From: Streptomyces sp. TRM70350
Lineage (GTDB): Bacteria; Actinomycetota; Actinomycetes; Streptomycetales; Streptomycetaceae
Assembly: GCF_019219825.1 (NCBI RefSeq)
Contig: NZ_JAHUXH010000006.1
Coordinates: 186,001 to 250,000 of the forward strand
Reading direction: 5' to 3'
Length of the DNA stretch: 64,000 nucleotides
Numbering within the stretch: the stretch's first letter is position 1; every line of letters begins with the position of its first letter. The notes under the pieces are model-generated. The model worked only from the letters and a program-made list of their open reading frames with translations, did not search any database and was not told the origin of the DNA. Position numbers and translations under genes: made by a program. Below, in pieces: positions 51,242 through 60,018 of the stretch.

Positions 51242-52419
51242 CGGGCCAGGTCCTTCCAGGCGACGTCCTTGTCGGTGCGCGGCTCGGCGGGCAGTCCGAG
51301 GACGCGTTCGGCGACGATGTTCAGCAGGACCTCGCTGGTCCCGCCCTCGATGCTGTTGCCCTTGGAGCGGAGGTAGCGGTAGCCGGCGTCGCGGCCGGTG
51401 AAGTCCACGAGCTCGGGGCGGCGCATGGTCCAGTCGTCGTACAGGAGCCCCTCCTCGCCCAGGAGTTCGACCTCCAGGCCGCTGATCTCCTGGTTGAGCC
51501 GGGCGAAGGCGAGCTTCATGCCGGAGCCCTCGGGTCCGGGCTGGCCCGCGACGAGCTGCTGGCGCAGCCGTTCGCCGGTGAGCCGGGCGACCTCGGCCTC
51601 GACCCACAGCTTCAGGAGCCGCTGGTGGAGGTCGTGGGTGCGCAGATCGGGGCGTTCGCGCCAGGTCTTGGCGACCGGTCCGATCATGCCGCCCTCGCGG
51701 GGCAGTCGCATGCCGCCGATGGCGACGCGTTCGTTGTTCAGCGTGGTCTGCGCGACCCGCCAGCCGTCGCCGACCTCGCCGAGGCGGCGCGCGTCGGGGA
51801 TCCGGACGTCGGTCAGGAACACCTCGTTGAACTCGGCCTCGCCGGTGATCTGGCGCAGCGGCCGGACCTCGACACCGGGGTCGGTCATGTCGCAGATGAA
51901 GTAGGTGATGCCCTGGTGCTTGGGCACGTCCGGGTCGGTGCGGGCGATGAGGATGGCCCAGCGGGCCAGATGCGCGCTGGACGTCCACACCTTCTGCCCG
52001 TTGACGATCCAGTCGTCGCCCTCCCGGACGGCCCGGGTGCCCAGCGCGGCCAGGTCGGACCCGGCGCCCGGCTCACTGAACAGCTGGCACCAGACCTCCT
52101 CCCCCACCCACAGCGGCCGCAGGTACCGGCGCTTCTGCTCCTCGGTGCCGTAGCGCAGGATCGTCGGCGCGGCCATGCCCAGGCCGATGCCGATCCGCCG
52201 CGGGTCGTTGTCCGGCGCGCCCGCGGCCTCCAGCTCGGCGTCCACGATCGCCTGGAGCGAGCGCGGGGCGCCGAGTCCGCCGAGTCCCTCGGGGTAGTGC
52301 ACCCAGGCGAGCCCGGCGTCGAAGCGGGCCCTGAGGAAGTCGAGCCGGTCCGTCGACGCGGGCGGACACGCGGCCAGCAGCTCCTGGGTGCGGCGGCGCA
52401 GATCAGCGGCGTCGGTCAT
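51238..52419 (-). CDS. acyl-CoA dehydrogenase (larger partner)
   Basis: A 393-residue FAD-dependent dehydrogenase. WVHYPEGLGGLGAPRSLQAI, QLFSEPGAGSDLAALGTRAV (FAD/substrate region), WIVNGQKVWTSSAHLARWAI and the C-terminal YLRSKGNSIEGGTSEVLLNI are typical; EGGTSEVLLNIVAERVLGLP is the usual C-terminal signature. It oxidises an acyl-CoA to the 2-enoyl-CoA. It overlaps the downstream partner (ATGA) and the upstream quinone oxidoreductase (ATGA), so the three form a tightly coupled operon. Confidence 0.93.
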   Translation of the reverse strand: MTDAADLRRRTQELLAACPPASTDRLDFLRARFDAGLAWVHYPEGLGGLGAPRSLQAIVDAELEAAGAPDNDPRRIGIGLGMAAPTILRYGTEEQKRRYLRPLWVGEEVWCQLFSEPGAGSDLAALGTRAVREGDDWIVNGQKVWTSSAHLARWAILIARTDPDVPKHQGITYFICDMTDPGVEVRPLRQITGEAEFNEVFLTDVRIPDARRLGEVGDGWRVAQTTLNNERVAIGGMRLPREGGMIGPVAKTWRERPDLRTHDLHQRLLKLWVEAEVARLTGERLRQQLVAGQPGPEGSGMKLAFARLNQEISGLEVELLGEEGLLYDDWTMRRPELVDFTGRDAGYRYLRSKGNSIEGGTSEVLLNIVAERVLGLPAEPRTDKDVAWKDLAR

Positions 52420-53381
52420 GCTGCCTCCTCCATGACAACGGCGATCCGGCCGGTGGTGAGGCCGTCCGCCACCTTCTGCACCGCCGCCGCGGCGCCGCTC
52501 AGCGGCACCCGCTCGCTCACCAGCGGCTTGATCGCGCCCCGGGCGGCCTGTTCGGTGAGCTGCTCGTGGCAGTGCTGGACCAGCTTGGGGTTCTTGGTGT
52601 TGTACAGGCCCCAGTGCAGGCCGAGGATCGAGTAGTTCTTGACCAGGGCGTGGTTGAGCGCGGGGCTCGGGATCGTGCCGCCGGCGAAGCCGACGACCAC
52701 GATCCGGCCCTCGAAGGCGACCGTCTTGGCGGACTGCGTGTACGCCTCGCCGCCCACGGGGTCGTAGATCACGTCGGCGCCCCGGCCGCCGGTGGCCTCC
52801 TTCACGGCCGCGACGACATCGGTGGCACGCCGGTCGATCACGACGTCGCAGCCCAGCTCACGCGCGACGGCGGCCTTCTCCGCGCCGCCCACGACGCCGA
52901 TGACCGTCGCCCCCGCCGCCTTCCCGAGCTGCACGGCCGCGCTGCCGACCCCTCCGGCGGCAGCGTGGACCAGCAGCGTCTCACCGGCTTCCAACCCGGC
53001 CCGGCGGTGCAGGCCGAACCAGCCGGTCTGGTAGCCGATGTGCAGGGCGGCGGCCTCGGCGTCGTCCAGCGCGTCGGGCGCGGGCAGCAGGGCGGCGGCG
53101 TCGGCGACGGCGTACTCGGCGAAGCCGCCGTACGGCAGCGCCGGATTGGCGATCACGCGGCGGCCGTCCTCGGTCTCGCCGCAGATCTCCACGCCGGGCG
53201 TGAAGGGCAGCGAGGGCCGGACCTGGTACTGGCCCCGGCACAGCAGGGCGTCGGGGAAGTTGATGTTCGCGGCCCGCACCTTCAGCAGCACCTGGCCGTC
53301 GCCGGGCGTCGGCGACGCCACGTCCTTCAGGCGCATCACCTCGCTCGGCTCGCCGTTCTCGTGCACCTGCCATGCCTGCAT
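52416..53381 (-). CDS. NADPH:quinone oxidoreductase, zinc-independent MDR family
   Basis: A 321-residue medium-chain reductase with a GroES-like N-terminus (DALLCRGQYQVRPSLPFTPG) and a Rossmann domain carrying LVHAAAGGVGSAAVQLGKAA at about 135-154. GRGADVIYDPVGGEAYTQSA and RIVVVGFAGGTIPSPALNHA are usual for QOR-type enzymes. No zinc-ligand cysteines are present. It may act as an enoyl reductase in the pathway of the coupled acyl-CoA dehydrogenases. It is the first gene of the operon. Confidence 0.92.
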   Translation of the reverse strand: MQAWQVHENGEPSEVMRLKDVASPTPGDGQVLLKVRAANINFPDALLCRGQYQVRPSLPFTPGVEICGETEDGRRVIANPALPYGGFAEYAVADAAALLPAPDALDDAEAAALHIGYQTGWFGLHRRAGLEAGETLLVHAAAGGVGSAAVQLGKAAGATVIGVVGGAEKAAVARELGCDVVIDRRATDVVAAVKEATGGRGADVIYDPVGGEAYTQSAKTVAFEGRIVVVGFAGGTIPSPALNHALVKNYSILGLHWGLYNTKNPKLVQHCHEQLTEQAARGAIKPLVSERVPLSGAAAAVQKVADGLTTGRIAVVMEEAA

Positions 53382-53469
53382 GCGGGGCCTCCACGGGGGA
53401 CTGCGTCGTCTGACCGGGTCTCACCGCATACTAAGCGGTCGCTTGCCCGTCAGGGAACAGTCAGATGCG

Positions 53470-54042
53470 TCACGCCCGCTTCGGCCGCGCCCGTACATGC
53501 ATCCGCTCGCCCTGCGGCCCGAACAGGCTCAGGAACTCCGCCGGCCCCTCCCCCGTCGACCCGAACCAGTGCGGCACCCGCGTGTCGAACTCTGCCGCCT
53601 CCCCGGCCGTGAGGACCACATCATGGTCGCCCAGCACCACCCGCAGCCGTCCCGACAGCACGTACAACCACTCGTAGCCCTCATGGGTGCGCGGTTCGGG
53701 CTCCTCCTCACGCTGCGGTACCAGCACCTTGAAGGCCTGGAGACCGCCGGGCTGCCGGGTGAGCGGCCAGTAGGTGCGTCCGTGTCGCACCAGGGGCTCG
53801 GCCCGTACCCGCGGGTCCCCCACCGGCGGCGTTCCGACCAGCTCGTCCAGCGGCACCTGGTGGGCCCGCGCGATCGGCAGCAGCAACTCCAGGCTGGGCT
53901 TGCGCAGGCCCGACTCCAGCCGGGAGAGGGTGCTCACCGAGATGCCGGTGGCCTCGGACAGCGCGGCCAGGGTCACCTCCCGCTCCTTCCGGATCCGCCG
54001 CAGCCTCGGCCCCACACCCGCCAGCACGTCATCGGTCGTCAT
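53470..54042 (-). CDS. XRE-family regulator with C-terminal cupin
   Basis: A 190-residue protein: helix-turn-helix at about 10-65 (EVTLAALSEATGISVSTLSR, LESGLRKPSLELLLPIARA) and a cupin barrel at about 115-180 (HEGYEWLYVLSGRLRVVLGD, FDTRVPHWFGSTGEGPAEF). Cupin-XRE regulators usually respond to a small metabolite. It is divergent from the flavoprotein gene over only 63 bases, so it probably controls both. TTGC/GCAA half-sites at 54050-54064 could be the operator. The ATG at 54042 has a weak ribosome site. Confidence 0.9.
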   Translation of the reverse strand: MTTDDVLAGVGPRLRRIRKEREVTLAALSEATGISVSTLSRLESGLRKPSLELLLPIARAHQVPLDELVGTPPVGDPRVRAEPLVRHGRTYWPLTRQPGGLQAFKVLVPQREEEPEPRTHEGYEWLYVLSGRLRVVLGDHDVVLTAGEAAEFDTRVPHWFGSTGEGPAEFLSLFGPQGERMHVRARPKRA

Positions 54043-54105
54043 GTCCGTATTGCAGAATCGGCAAAGACGTTTGTCAATCCCGTACCAGCGAGCGACCGTG
54101 TCGGT

Positions 54106-55035
54106 ATGACCGAGACTTACGAAGTGATCGTGATCGGCGGCGGCACGGCGGGCCTGTCCGCCGCCCTCGTACTGGGCCGCGCCCGGCGCCGCACGCTGGT
54201 GATCGACGCGGGCGAACCGCGCAACGCGCCCGCCGCGCACATGCAGGGCTATCTGTCGCGGGACGGCATGCCGCCCGCCGAGTTCCTGGCGATCGGCCGC
54301 GAGGAGATCGCGCGGTACGGCGTGGAGCTGGTCCGGGACCGGGCGGTGGACGTCACGCGCGGCAAGGACTTCGCGGTCGCGCTGGCGAGTGGACGGCACG
54401 TGCACGCCCGACGGCTCGTCGTCACCACCGGCCTCAAGGACGAGCTGCCTGCGGTGCCGGGAGTCGCGGAGCGGTTCGGCCGGGATGTGCTGCACTGCCC
54501 GTACTGCCACGGATGGGAGGTCCGCGACCAGGCCTTCGGCGTGCTCGCCACCAGCCCGCTGAGCGTGCACCAGGCGCTGATCGTCACCCAGTGGTCCAAG
54601 GACGTGACGTTCTTCCTGCACGAGGTCGCCGAGGAGGAGCTGTCCGACGACGACCTGCGCCGGCTCGCCGCGGCCGGGGTCAAGGTCGTGCCGGGCGAGG
54701 TCGCGGGCGTGGTGGTCGAGGACGACCGGCTCACCGGTGTCCGGCTCGCGGACGGCACGGTGCACGACCGTCAGGTGCTGTTCACGGCGCCCCGCGCCGT
54801 CCCGCAGACCGGCCTGCTGCAGCGGCTGGGCTCCGAGCTGAACGAGACGCCGTTCGGCGCGTACGCCGTGGTGGACGCGACGGGCCTGACGAGCGTGCCG
54901 GGCGTGTGGGCCGCGGGCAACGCCGTCGGCTTCTCCGAGCAGGTGGTGAACGCGGCGAGCGGCGGCTACCGCGCGGGCGCCACGATCAACGGGGAGCTGC
55001 TGATGGCCGACCTCGACGCGGCCGTCCAGGTGTAG
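54106..55035 (+). CDS. thioredoxin-reductase-like NAD(P)/FAD oxidoreductase
   Basis: A 309-residue two-dinucleotide-fold flavoprotein. FAD binding: VIVIGGGTAGLSAALVLGRA at 8-27; second loop LVVTTGLKDELPAVPG; C-terminal FAD motif SVPGVWAAGNAVGFSEQVVN. The middle has CPYCHGWE (near 129), a redox CxxC resembling that of thioredoxin reductases (CATC). The NADPH fold lacks a clean GxGxxA (FGVLATSPLSVHQA). Similar proteins oxidise dithiols in natural-product pathways; here the role is unknown. It has no clear ribosome site and may be nearly leaderless. Confidence 0.88.
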   Translation: MTETYEVIVIGGGTAGLSAALVLGRARRRTLVIDAGEPRNAPAAHMQGYLSRDGMPPAEFLAIGREEIARYGVELVRDRAVDVTRGKDFAVALASGRHVHARRLVVTTGLKDELPAVPGVAERFGRDVLHCPYCHGWEVRDQAFGVLATSPLSVHQALIVTQWSKDVTFFLHEVAEEELSDDDLRRLAAAGVKVVPGEVAGVVVEDDRLTGVRLADGTVHDRQVLFTAPRAVPQTGLLQRLGSELNETPFGAYAVVDATGLTSVPGVWAAGNAVGFSEQVVNAASGGYRAGATINGELLMADLDAAVQV

Positions 55036-55064
55036 GCCCCGCCTCCCCGGTGCACCATGACTGC

Positions 55065-56603
55065 ATGCTGCTGACCCGGCTCGCCGACGTGTCCCGGGAG
55101 GTCGCCGCCACCTCGGCGCGGTCCCGCAAGATCGCCCTGCTCGCCGAGTTGTTCCGGGACGCGGAGCCGGACGACGTGCCGATCGTCATCCCGTATCTCG
55201 CGGGCCGCCTGCCGCAGGGCCGGCTCGGCATCGGCTGGAAGGTGCTCGGCCGCCGGGTCGATCCGGCCGCCGAGCCGACCCTGACCGTGCGCGAGGTCGA
55301 CGCCCGCCTCAGCGCGATCGGCAAGGTCACGGGCACCGGTTCGCAGGCCGAGCGGGCCCGGCTGGTCGGGGAGTTGATGGGCGCGGCCACCGAGGGCGAG
55401 CAGCGTTTCCTGATCGGCCTGATCACCGGTGAGGTCCGGCAGGGCGCGCTGGACGCGCTCGCCGTCGAGGGGCTGGCGCAGGCGACCGGGGCGGCGGGCC
55501 CGGACGTGCGGCGGGCGGTGATGCTGGCGGGTTCGCTGCAGTCCGTGGCGCAGGCACTGCTCACCGACGGTCCGCAGGCCCTGGACCGGTTCCGCCTCAC
55601 CGTGGGCCGCCCGGTCCTGCCGATGCTCGCGCACACCGCGTCCTCGGTTCCCGAGGCGGTCGGCAAGCTGGGCGCCTGCGCGGTGGAGGAGAAGCTGGAC
55701 GGCATCCGCGTCCAGGTCCACCGCGACGGCGACGACGTACGTCTCTACACCCGCACCCTCGACGACATCACCGACCGGCTGCCCGAGCTGACCTCGGCCG
55801 CGCTTCAGCTGCGCGGCGAGCGGTTCGTGCTGGACGGCGAGGTGATCGCCTTCGACGAGCGCGGCCGCCCGCGCTCGTTCCAGGAGACGGCCGGCCGGGT
55901 CGGCTCCCGGGTGGACGTGGCCACGGCAGCCCGGGCGGTCCCGGTCTCCCCCGTCTTCTTCGACGCGCTGTCCGTCGACGGCCGTGATCTGCTCGACCTG
56001 CCGTTCGCCGAGCGGCACGCGGAGCTGGCCCGGCTGGTGCCCGAGCCGATGCGGGTACGGCGGACCGTGGTGTCCGGGCCCGACGACGTGCCCGCCGCCG
56101 AGGCGTTTCTCGCCCAGACCCTCGAACGCGGTCACGAGGGCGTCGTGGTCAAGGCGCTGGACGCGTCCTACAACGCGGGGCGGCGCGGCGCCGCCTGGCT
56201 GAAGGTCAAGCCCGTGCACACCCTCGACCTGGTGGTCCTGGCCGCCGAGTGGGGCCACGGCCGCCGCACCGGCAGGCTCTCCAACCTCCACCTCGGCGCC
56301 CGCACGGCCGACGGCGGCTTCGCGATGCTCGGCAAGACGTTCAAGGGCCTGACCGACGCGATGCTGACCTGGCAGACCGAGCGGCTCCAGGAGCTGGCCG
56401 TCGAGTCCGACGGACATGTGGTGACCGTACGCCCGGAACTCGTCGTGGAGATCGCCTACGACGGTCTGCAGAGGTCGACCCGCTATCCGGCCGGTGTCGC
56501 CCTCCGCTTCGCGCGCGTGGTCCGCTACCGGGAGGACAAGCGCCCGGAGGAGGCGGACGCCGTCGAGACGGTGCTGGCCGCGCATCCGGAGGTCGGGCCG
56601 TGA
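55065..56603 (+). CDS. lig: ATP-dependent DNA ligase
   Basis: A 512-residue ATP-dependent ligase. The N-terminal helical DNA-binding domain (1-195) is followed by the adenylation domain with the catalytic lysine in EEKLDGIRVQVHRDGD (Lys210), FVLDGEVIAFD, and GHEGVVVKALDASYNAGRRG with WLKVKP (motifs IV-V), and then by an OB-fold domain. Size and order match the archaeal-type LigB group found in actinobacteria beside the NAD-dependent LigA; its repair role in vivo is not settled. A downstream Nudix gene overlaps by GTGA. Confidence 0.94.
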   Translation: MLLTRLADVSREVAATSARSRKIALLAELFRDAEPDDVPIVIPYLAGRLPQGRLGIGWKVLGRRVDPAAEPTLTVREVDARLSAIGKVTGTGSQAERARLVGELMGAATEGEQRFLIGLITGEVRQGALDALAVEGLAQATGAAGPDVRRAVMLAGSLQSVAQALLTDGPQALDRFRLTVGRPVLPMLAHTASSVPEAVGKLGACAVEEKLDGIRVQVHRDGDDVRLYTRTLDDITDRLPELTSAALQLRGERFVLDGEVIAFDERGRPRSFQETAGRVGSRVDVATAARAVPVSPVFFDALSVDGRDLLDLPFAERHAELARLVPEPMRVRRTVVSGPDDVPAAEAFLAQTLERGHEGVVVKALDASYNAGRRGAAWLKVKPVHTLDLVVLAAEWGHGRRTGRLSNLHLGARTADGGFAMLGKTFKGLTDAMLTWQTERLQELAVESDGHVVTVRPELVVEIAYDGLQRSTRYPAGVALRFARVVRYREDKRPEEADAVETVLAAHPEVGP

Positions 56604-57064
56604 GGGGCAGGCACAGCGCGGGTCTGCTGCTGTTCCGGCACACCGACGGCGGTCTGGAGGTGTTGCTGGGCCACATGGGCGGACCGTTCTTCGCCCGGCG
56701 GGACGCGGGCGCGTGGACCGTGCCGAAGGGCGAGTACGACCCCGCGGAGCCCGCCTGGGAGGCGGCGCGCCGGGAGTTCCAGGAGGAGCTCGGGGTGCCG
56801 CCGCCGGACGGCGAGGCCGTGCCGCTCGGCGAGGTCCGGCAGACGGGCGGCAAGATCGTCACGGTGTGGGCGGTCGAGGGCGACCTCGACCCCGGCTCCG
56901 TCAATCCCGGCACCTTCACCATGGAGTGGCCGCCGAAGTCGGGACGCACCCAGGAGTTCCCCGAGCTGGACCGCGTGGCGTGGTTCGGCATGGAGCGGGC
57001 CCGCGAGGTGATCATCAAGGCGCAGTGCGCGTTTCTCGACCGCCTGGCGGAGCACTCGGCCTGA
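56600..57064 (+). CDS. Nudix hydrolase
   Basis: A 154-residue Nudix protein starting with GTG (MRGRHSAGLLLFRHTDGG). The Nudix box is split across GEYDPAEPAWEAARREFQEE and LGV: G-x5-E-x7-REFQEELG, with the metal-binding glutamates intact. AWTVPKGEYD and DRVAWFGMERAREVI are typical of the MutT/NTP pyrophosphatase group with a histidine-phosphatase-independent layout. Overlap with the ligase gene suggests cooperation in nucleotide clean-up or DNA repair, which is inference. Confidence 0.92.
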   Translation: MRGRHSAGLLLFRHTDGGLEVLLGHMGGPFFARRDAGAWTVPKGEYDPAEPAWEAARREFQEELGVPPPDGEAVPLGEVRQTGGKIVTVWAVEGDLDPGSVNPGTFTMEWPPKSGRTQEFPELDRVAWFGMERAREVIIKAQCAFLDRLAEHSA

Positions 57065-57139
57065 AGAGGCCCGCACGCGTTGCGGCCCCCACCGCCGCGC
57101 GGGAAGGTCGAAGCACAGTCGCTCCCCAGGAGGTCAGCC

Positions 57140-58525
57140 ATGCCCATCGCAACGGTTAACCCGGCGAACGGCGAGACGATCAAGACGTACGAGGCCATGG
57201 GCGCCGAGGAGATCGAGCGCCGGCTCCAGCTCGCCGCGGCCACGTTCCGTACGTACCGGGAGACCGGCTTCGCCGACCGCGCGCGGCTGCTGAACCGGGC
57301 CGCGGACCTCCTGGACGAGGACCAGCAGGACATCGCCCGCGTGCTGACCACCGAGATGGGCAAGCCGATCAAGCAGGCGCGCGCGGAGGCCGCGAAGTGT
57401 GCCAAGGCGATGCGCTGGTACGCCGCGAACGCCGAGCGGCTCCTCGCCGACGAGGAGCCCGCCGACTCCGACGTCAGGGACTCCGGCGCGTCCCGGGTCC
57501 GGGTCCGCTACCGGCCGCTCGGCCCGATCCTCGCGGTGATGCCGTGGAACTTCCCCCTGTGGCAGGTGATCCGCTTCGCGGCGCCCGCGCTGATGGCGGG
57601 CAACGTCGGTCTGCTCAAGCACGCCTCGAACGTGCCGCAGACCGCCCTCTACCTGGAGGACCTGTTCCACCGGGCGGGCTTCACCGAGGGCTGCTTCCAG
57701 ACCCTGCTCATCGGCTCCGCCGCGGTCGGCGACATCCTGCGCGACGAACGCGTCAGGGCGGCGACCCTGACCGGCAGCGAGCCCGCCGGACGCGCGGTCG
57801 CCTCCACCGCCGGGGAGATGGTCAAGAAGACGGTGCTGGAGCTGGGCGGCAGCGACCCGTACATCGTGATGCCGTCGGCGGACCTCGACCGGGCGGCCCA
57901 GGTCGCGGTGGCGGCGCGGGTGCAGAACAACGGGCAGTCGTGCATCGCCGCGAAGCGGTTCATCGTGCACACGGACGTGTACGACGCCTTCGCCGAGCGT
58001 TTCACCGAGGGCATGAAGGCTCTCAAGGTCGGCGACCCGATCGCGGAGGAGACGGAGGTCGGACCGCTGGCCAGCGAGCAGGGCCGGGCCGATCTGGAGG
58101 AACTGGTCGACGACGCCAGGCGCTCCGGTGCCACGGTGCTGTGCGGCGGCGAGCGGCCCGAGGGCGACGGCTGGTACTACCCGCCGACGGTCCTCGCCGG
58201 GATCACCCGCGAGATGCGCGTCCACCGCGAGGAGGCGTTCGGCCCCGTCGCCACGCTGTACCGGGCGGGTGACCTGGACGAGGCGGTGCTGATCGCCAAC
58301 GATTCTCCGTTCGGGCTGAGTTCCAACGTGTGGACGCGCGAGGAGGCGGATGTCGACCGGTTCGTACGGGACCTGGAGGCGGGCGGTGTGTACGTCAACG
58401 GGATGACCGCCTCCCACCCGGCGTTCCCGTTCGGGGGTGTGAAGCGGTCCGGGTACGGGCGTGAGCTGTCCGGGCACGGAATCCGCGAGTTCTGCAACAT
58501 CACGACCGTATGGCACGGAGCGTGA
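57140..58525 (+). CDS. NAD(P)-dependent aldehyde dehydrogenase (succinate-semialdehyde type)
   Basis: A 461-residue ALDH: MPWNFPLWQVIRFAAPALMA (N-terminal catalytic Asn region), KHASNVPQTALYLEDLF, LTGSEPAGRAVAS, VLELGGSDPYIVM with the general-base Glu, NNGQSCIAAKRFIVH with the catalytic Cys, and EEAFGPVATLYRA. The form SEPAGRAVASTAGE and the length match succinate-semialdehyde dehydrogenases of the GabD/Sad type, but the substrate is only inferred. An AGGAGG site precedes the ATG at 57140. Confidence 0.92.
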   Translation: MPIATVNPANGETIKTYEAMGAEEIERRLQLAAATFRTYRETGFADRARLLNRAADLLDEDQQDIARVLTTEMGKPIKQARAEAAKCAKAMRWYAANAERLLADEEPADSDVRDSGASRVRVRYRPLGPILAVMPWNFPLWQVIRFAAPALMAGNVGLLKHASNVPQTALYLEDLFHRAGFTEGCFQTLLIGSAAVGDILRDERVRAATLTGSEPAGRAVASTAGEMVKKTVLELGGSDPYIVMPSADLDRAAQVAVAARVQNNGQSCIAAKRFIVHTDVYDAFAERFTEGMKALKVGDPIAEETEVGPLASEQGRADLEELVDDARRSGATVLCGGERPEGDGWYYPPTVLAGITREMRVHREEAFGPVATLYRAGDLDEAVLIANDSPFGLSSNVWTREEADVDRFVRDLEAGGVYVNGMTASHPAFPFGGVKRSGYGRELSGHGIREFCNITTVWHGA

Positions 58526-58550
58526 GGGTTCCGGGGCTACGATCCCCTTT

Positions 58551-58787
58551 GTGAACCGCGAAGTGACCCTGCCACTGATCGTCGACGACCGCGGTACCTT
58601 GCAGGTGGCCGCGGCCGATGTGAGCAAGCTGCTCCGCACGGTGGGCGGGAGGTGGCTGCGTCTCGTCGAGGCCGGGCAGGAGGGGCTCGACGAGGACACG
58701 GTGGCCGCGCTGACCATTGAGCTGGCCAAGCTGGCCGACCGGATCGACGTGGCGTGCATCGCGCACAGCAGTGGGGCCGGTTCGTAG
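58551..58787 (+). CDS. DUF6213 family small protein
   Basis: A 78-residue protein starting with GTG 25 bases after the aldehyde dehydrogenase gene. MNREVTLPLIVDDRGTLQVA, LLRTVGGRWLRLVEAGQEGL and LTIELAKLADRIDVACIAHS fit a small Streptomyces family I recall as DUF6213. Function is unknown. No strong ribosome site is visible (CCCCTTT before the start). Confidence 0.7.
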   Translation: MNREVTLPLIVDDRGTLQVAAADVSKLLRTVGGRWLRLVEAGQEGLDEDTVAALTIELAKLADRIDVACIAHSSGAGS

Positions 58788-58886
58788 AGGTCACCGGCGT
58801 GCGGTGGTCCGGCAGCCCAAGGTCGCTGTCGCCTGTACGGAGTAGTTGGCGAGAGATCGCGGGCCTCCCGGGTGATCGTGGGTTTA

Positions 58887-58902
58887 CACCTCCTTGGAGG
58901 TG
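58887..58902. promoter_or_regulatory. palindrome upstream of rppA
   Basis: CACCTCC-TT-GGAGGTG is a perfect inverted repeat with a 2-base centre, 56 bases before the rppA start. It may be a regulator site or a stem in the leader. It also embeds a GGAGGTG that is too distant to serve as the rppA ribosome site. Confidence 0.45.
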
Positions 58903-58958
58903 AACCACCTTCTGACCGGGGCCAAGAGCCTTCCGGACGGCGAAAGCAGGCACGGTTC

Positions 58959-60017
58959 ATGGCGACTTTGTGCAGACCCTCGGTGTCCGTTCCAGAACAT
59001 GTGATCACGATGGAAGAGACGCTGGAGCTGGCGCGCTCCCGCCACGCGGACCATCCCCAACTTCCGCTGGCCCTCCGGCTGATCGAGAACACCGGCGTGC
59101 GCACGCGGCACATCGTGCAGCCCATCGAGGAGACCCTCAAGCACCCCGGATTCGAGACACGCAACAAGATCTACGAGACCGAGGCCAAGGCGCGCGTCCC
59201 GGCGGTCGTGCAACGGGCGCTCGACGACGCGGAACTGCTCACCGGCGACATCGACGTGATCATCTATGTGTCGTGTACGGGCTTCATGATGCCCTCGCTC
59301 ACGGCCTGGCTGATCAACGAGATGGGCTTCCCGAGCAACACCCGTCAGATCCCCATAGCGCAGCTGGGCTGTGCGGCCGGCGGCGCGGCGATCAACCGGG
59401 CCCACGACTTCTGCATGGCCTACCCAAACGGCAATGTGCTGATCGTGGCCTGCGAGTTCTGCTCGCTGTGCTACCAGCCCACCGACATCGGCGTCGGATC
59501 GCTGCTGTCCAACGGCCTGTTCGGCGACGGCATCGCCGCCGCCGTGGTCCGCGGCCGCGGCGGCACCGGCGTGAAGCTGGAGCGCAACGGCTCGTACCTG
59601 ATCCCCAAGACCGAGGACTGGATCTCGTACGACGTCCGGGCCACCGGATTCCACTTCCTGCTGGACAAGCGGGTGCCCGGCACCATGGAGCCGCTCGCCC
59701 CGGCGCTGCACGAGCTGGCGGGCGCCCACGGCTGGGACGCCTCCGACCTGGACTTCTACATCATCCACGCCGGAGGGCCCCGCATCCTCGACGACCTGAG
59801 CAAGTTCCTGCAGGTCGATCCGCACGCCTTCCGGTTCAGCCGGGCCACCCTCACCGAGTACGGCAACATCGCCAGCGCCGTCGTCCTGGACGCCCTGCGC
59901 AGGCTGTTCGAGGAGGGCGGCGCCGAGCACCGGGCGCGCGGACTGCTCGCCGGGTTCGGACCCGGCATCACCGCGGAGATGTCCGTGGGCCGCTGGCAGA
60001 TCGACGAGATGGCGTGA
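58959..60017 (+). CDS. rppA: type III polyketide synthase RppA (1,3,6,8-tetrahydroxynaphthalene synthase)
   Basis: A 352-residue chalcone-synthase-superfamily enzyme that condenses five malonyl-CoA to tetrahydroxynaphthalene. The catalytic triad is complete: Cys138 in IPIAQLGCAAGGAA, His270 in FYIIHAGGP and Asn303 in TEYGNIASA. SCTGFMMPS and GFGPGITAEM are family signatures. The length is that of characterised RppA. The ATG at 58959 follows GAAAGCAGG. The following P450 remnant starts one base after the stop, and a cupin oxygenase completes the pigment locus. Confidence 0.96.
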   Translation: MATLCRPSVSVPEHVITMEETLELARSRHADHPQLPLALRLIENTGVRTRHIVQPIEETLKHPGFETRNKIYETEAKARVPAVVQRALDDAELLTGDIDVIIYVSCTGFMMPSLTAWLINEMGFPSNTRQIPIAQLGCAAGGAAINRAHDFCMAYPNGNVLIVACEFCSLCYQPTDIGVGSLLSNGLFGDGIAAAVVRGRGGTGVKLERNGSYLIPKTEDWISYDVRATGFHFLLDKRVPGTMEPLAPALHELAGAHGWDASDLDFYIIHAGGPRILDDLSKFLQVDPHAFRFSRATLTEYGNIASAVVLDALRRLFEEGGAEHRARGLLAGFGPGITAEMSVGRWQIDEMA

Positions 60018-60018
60018 G

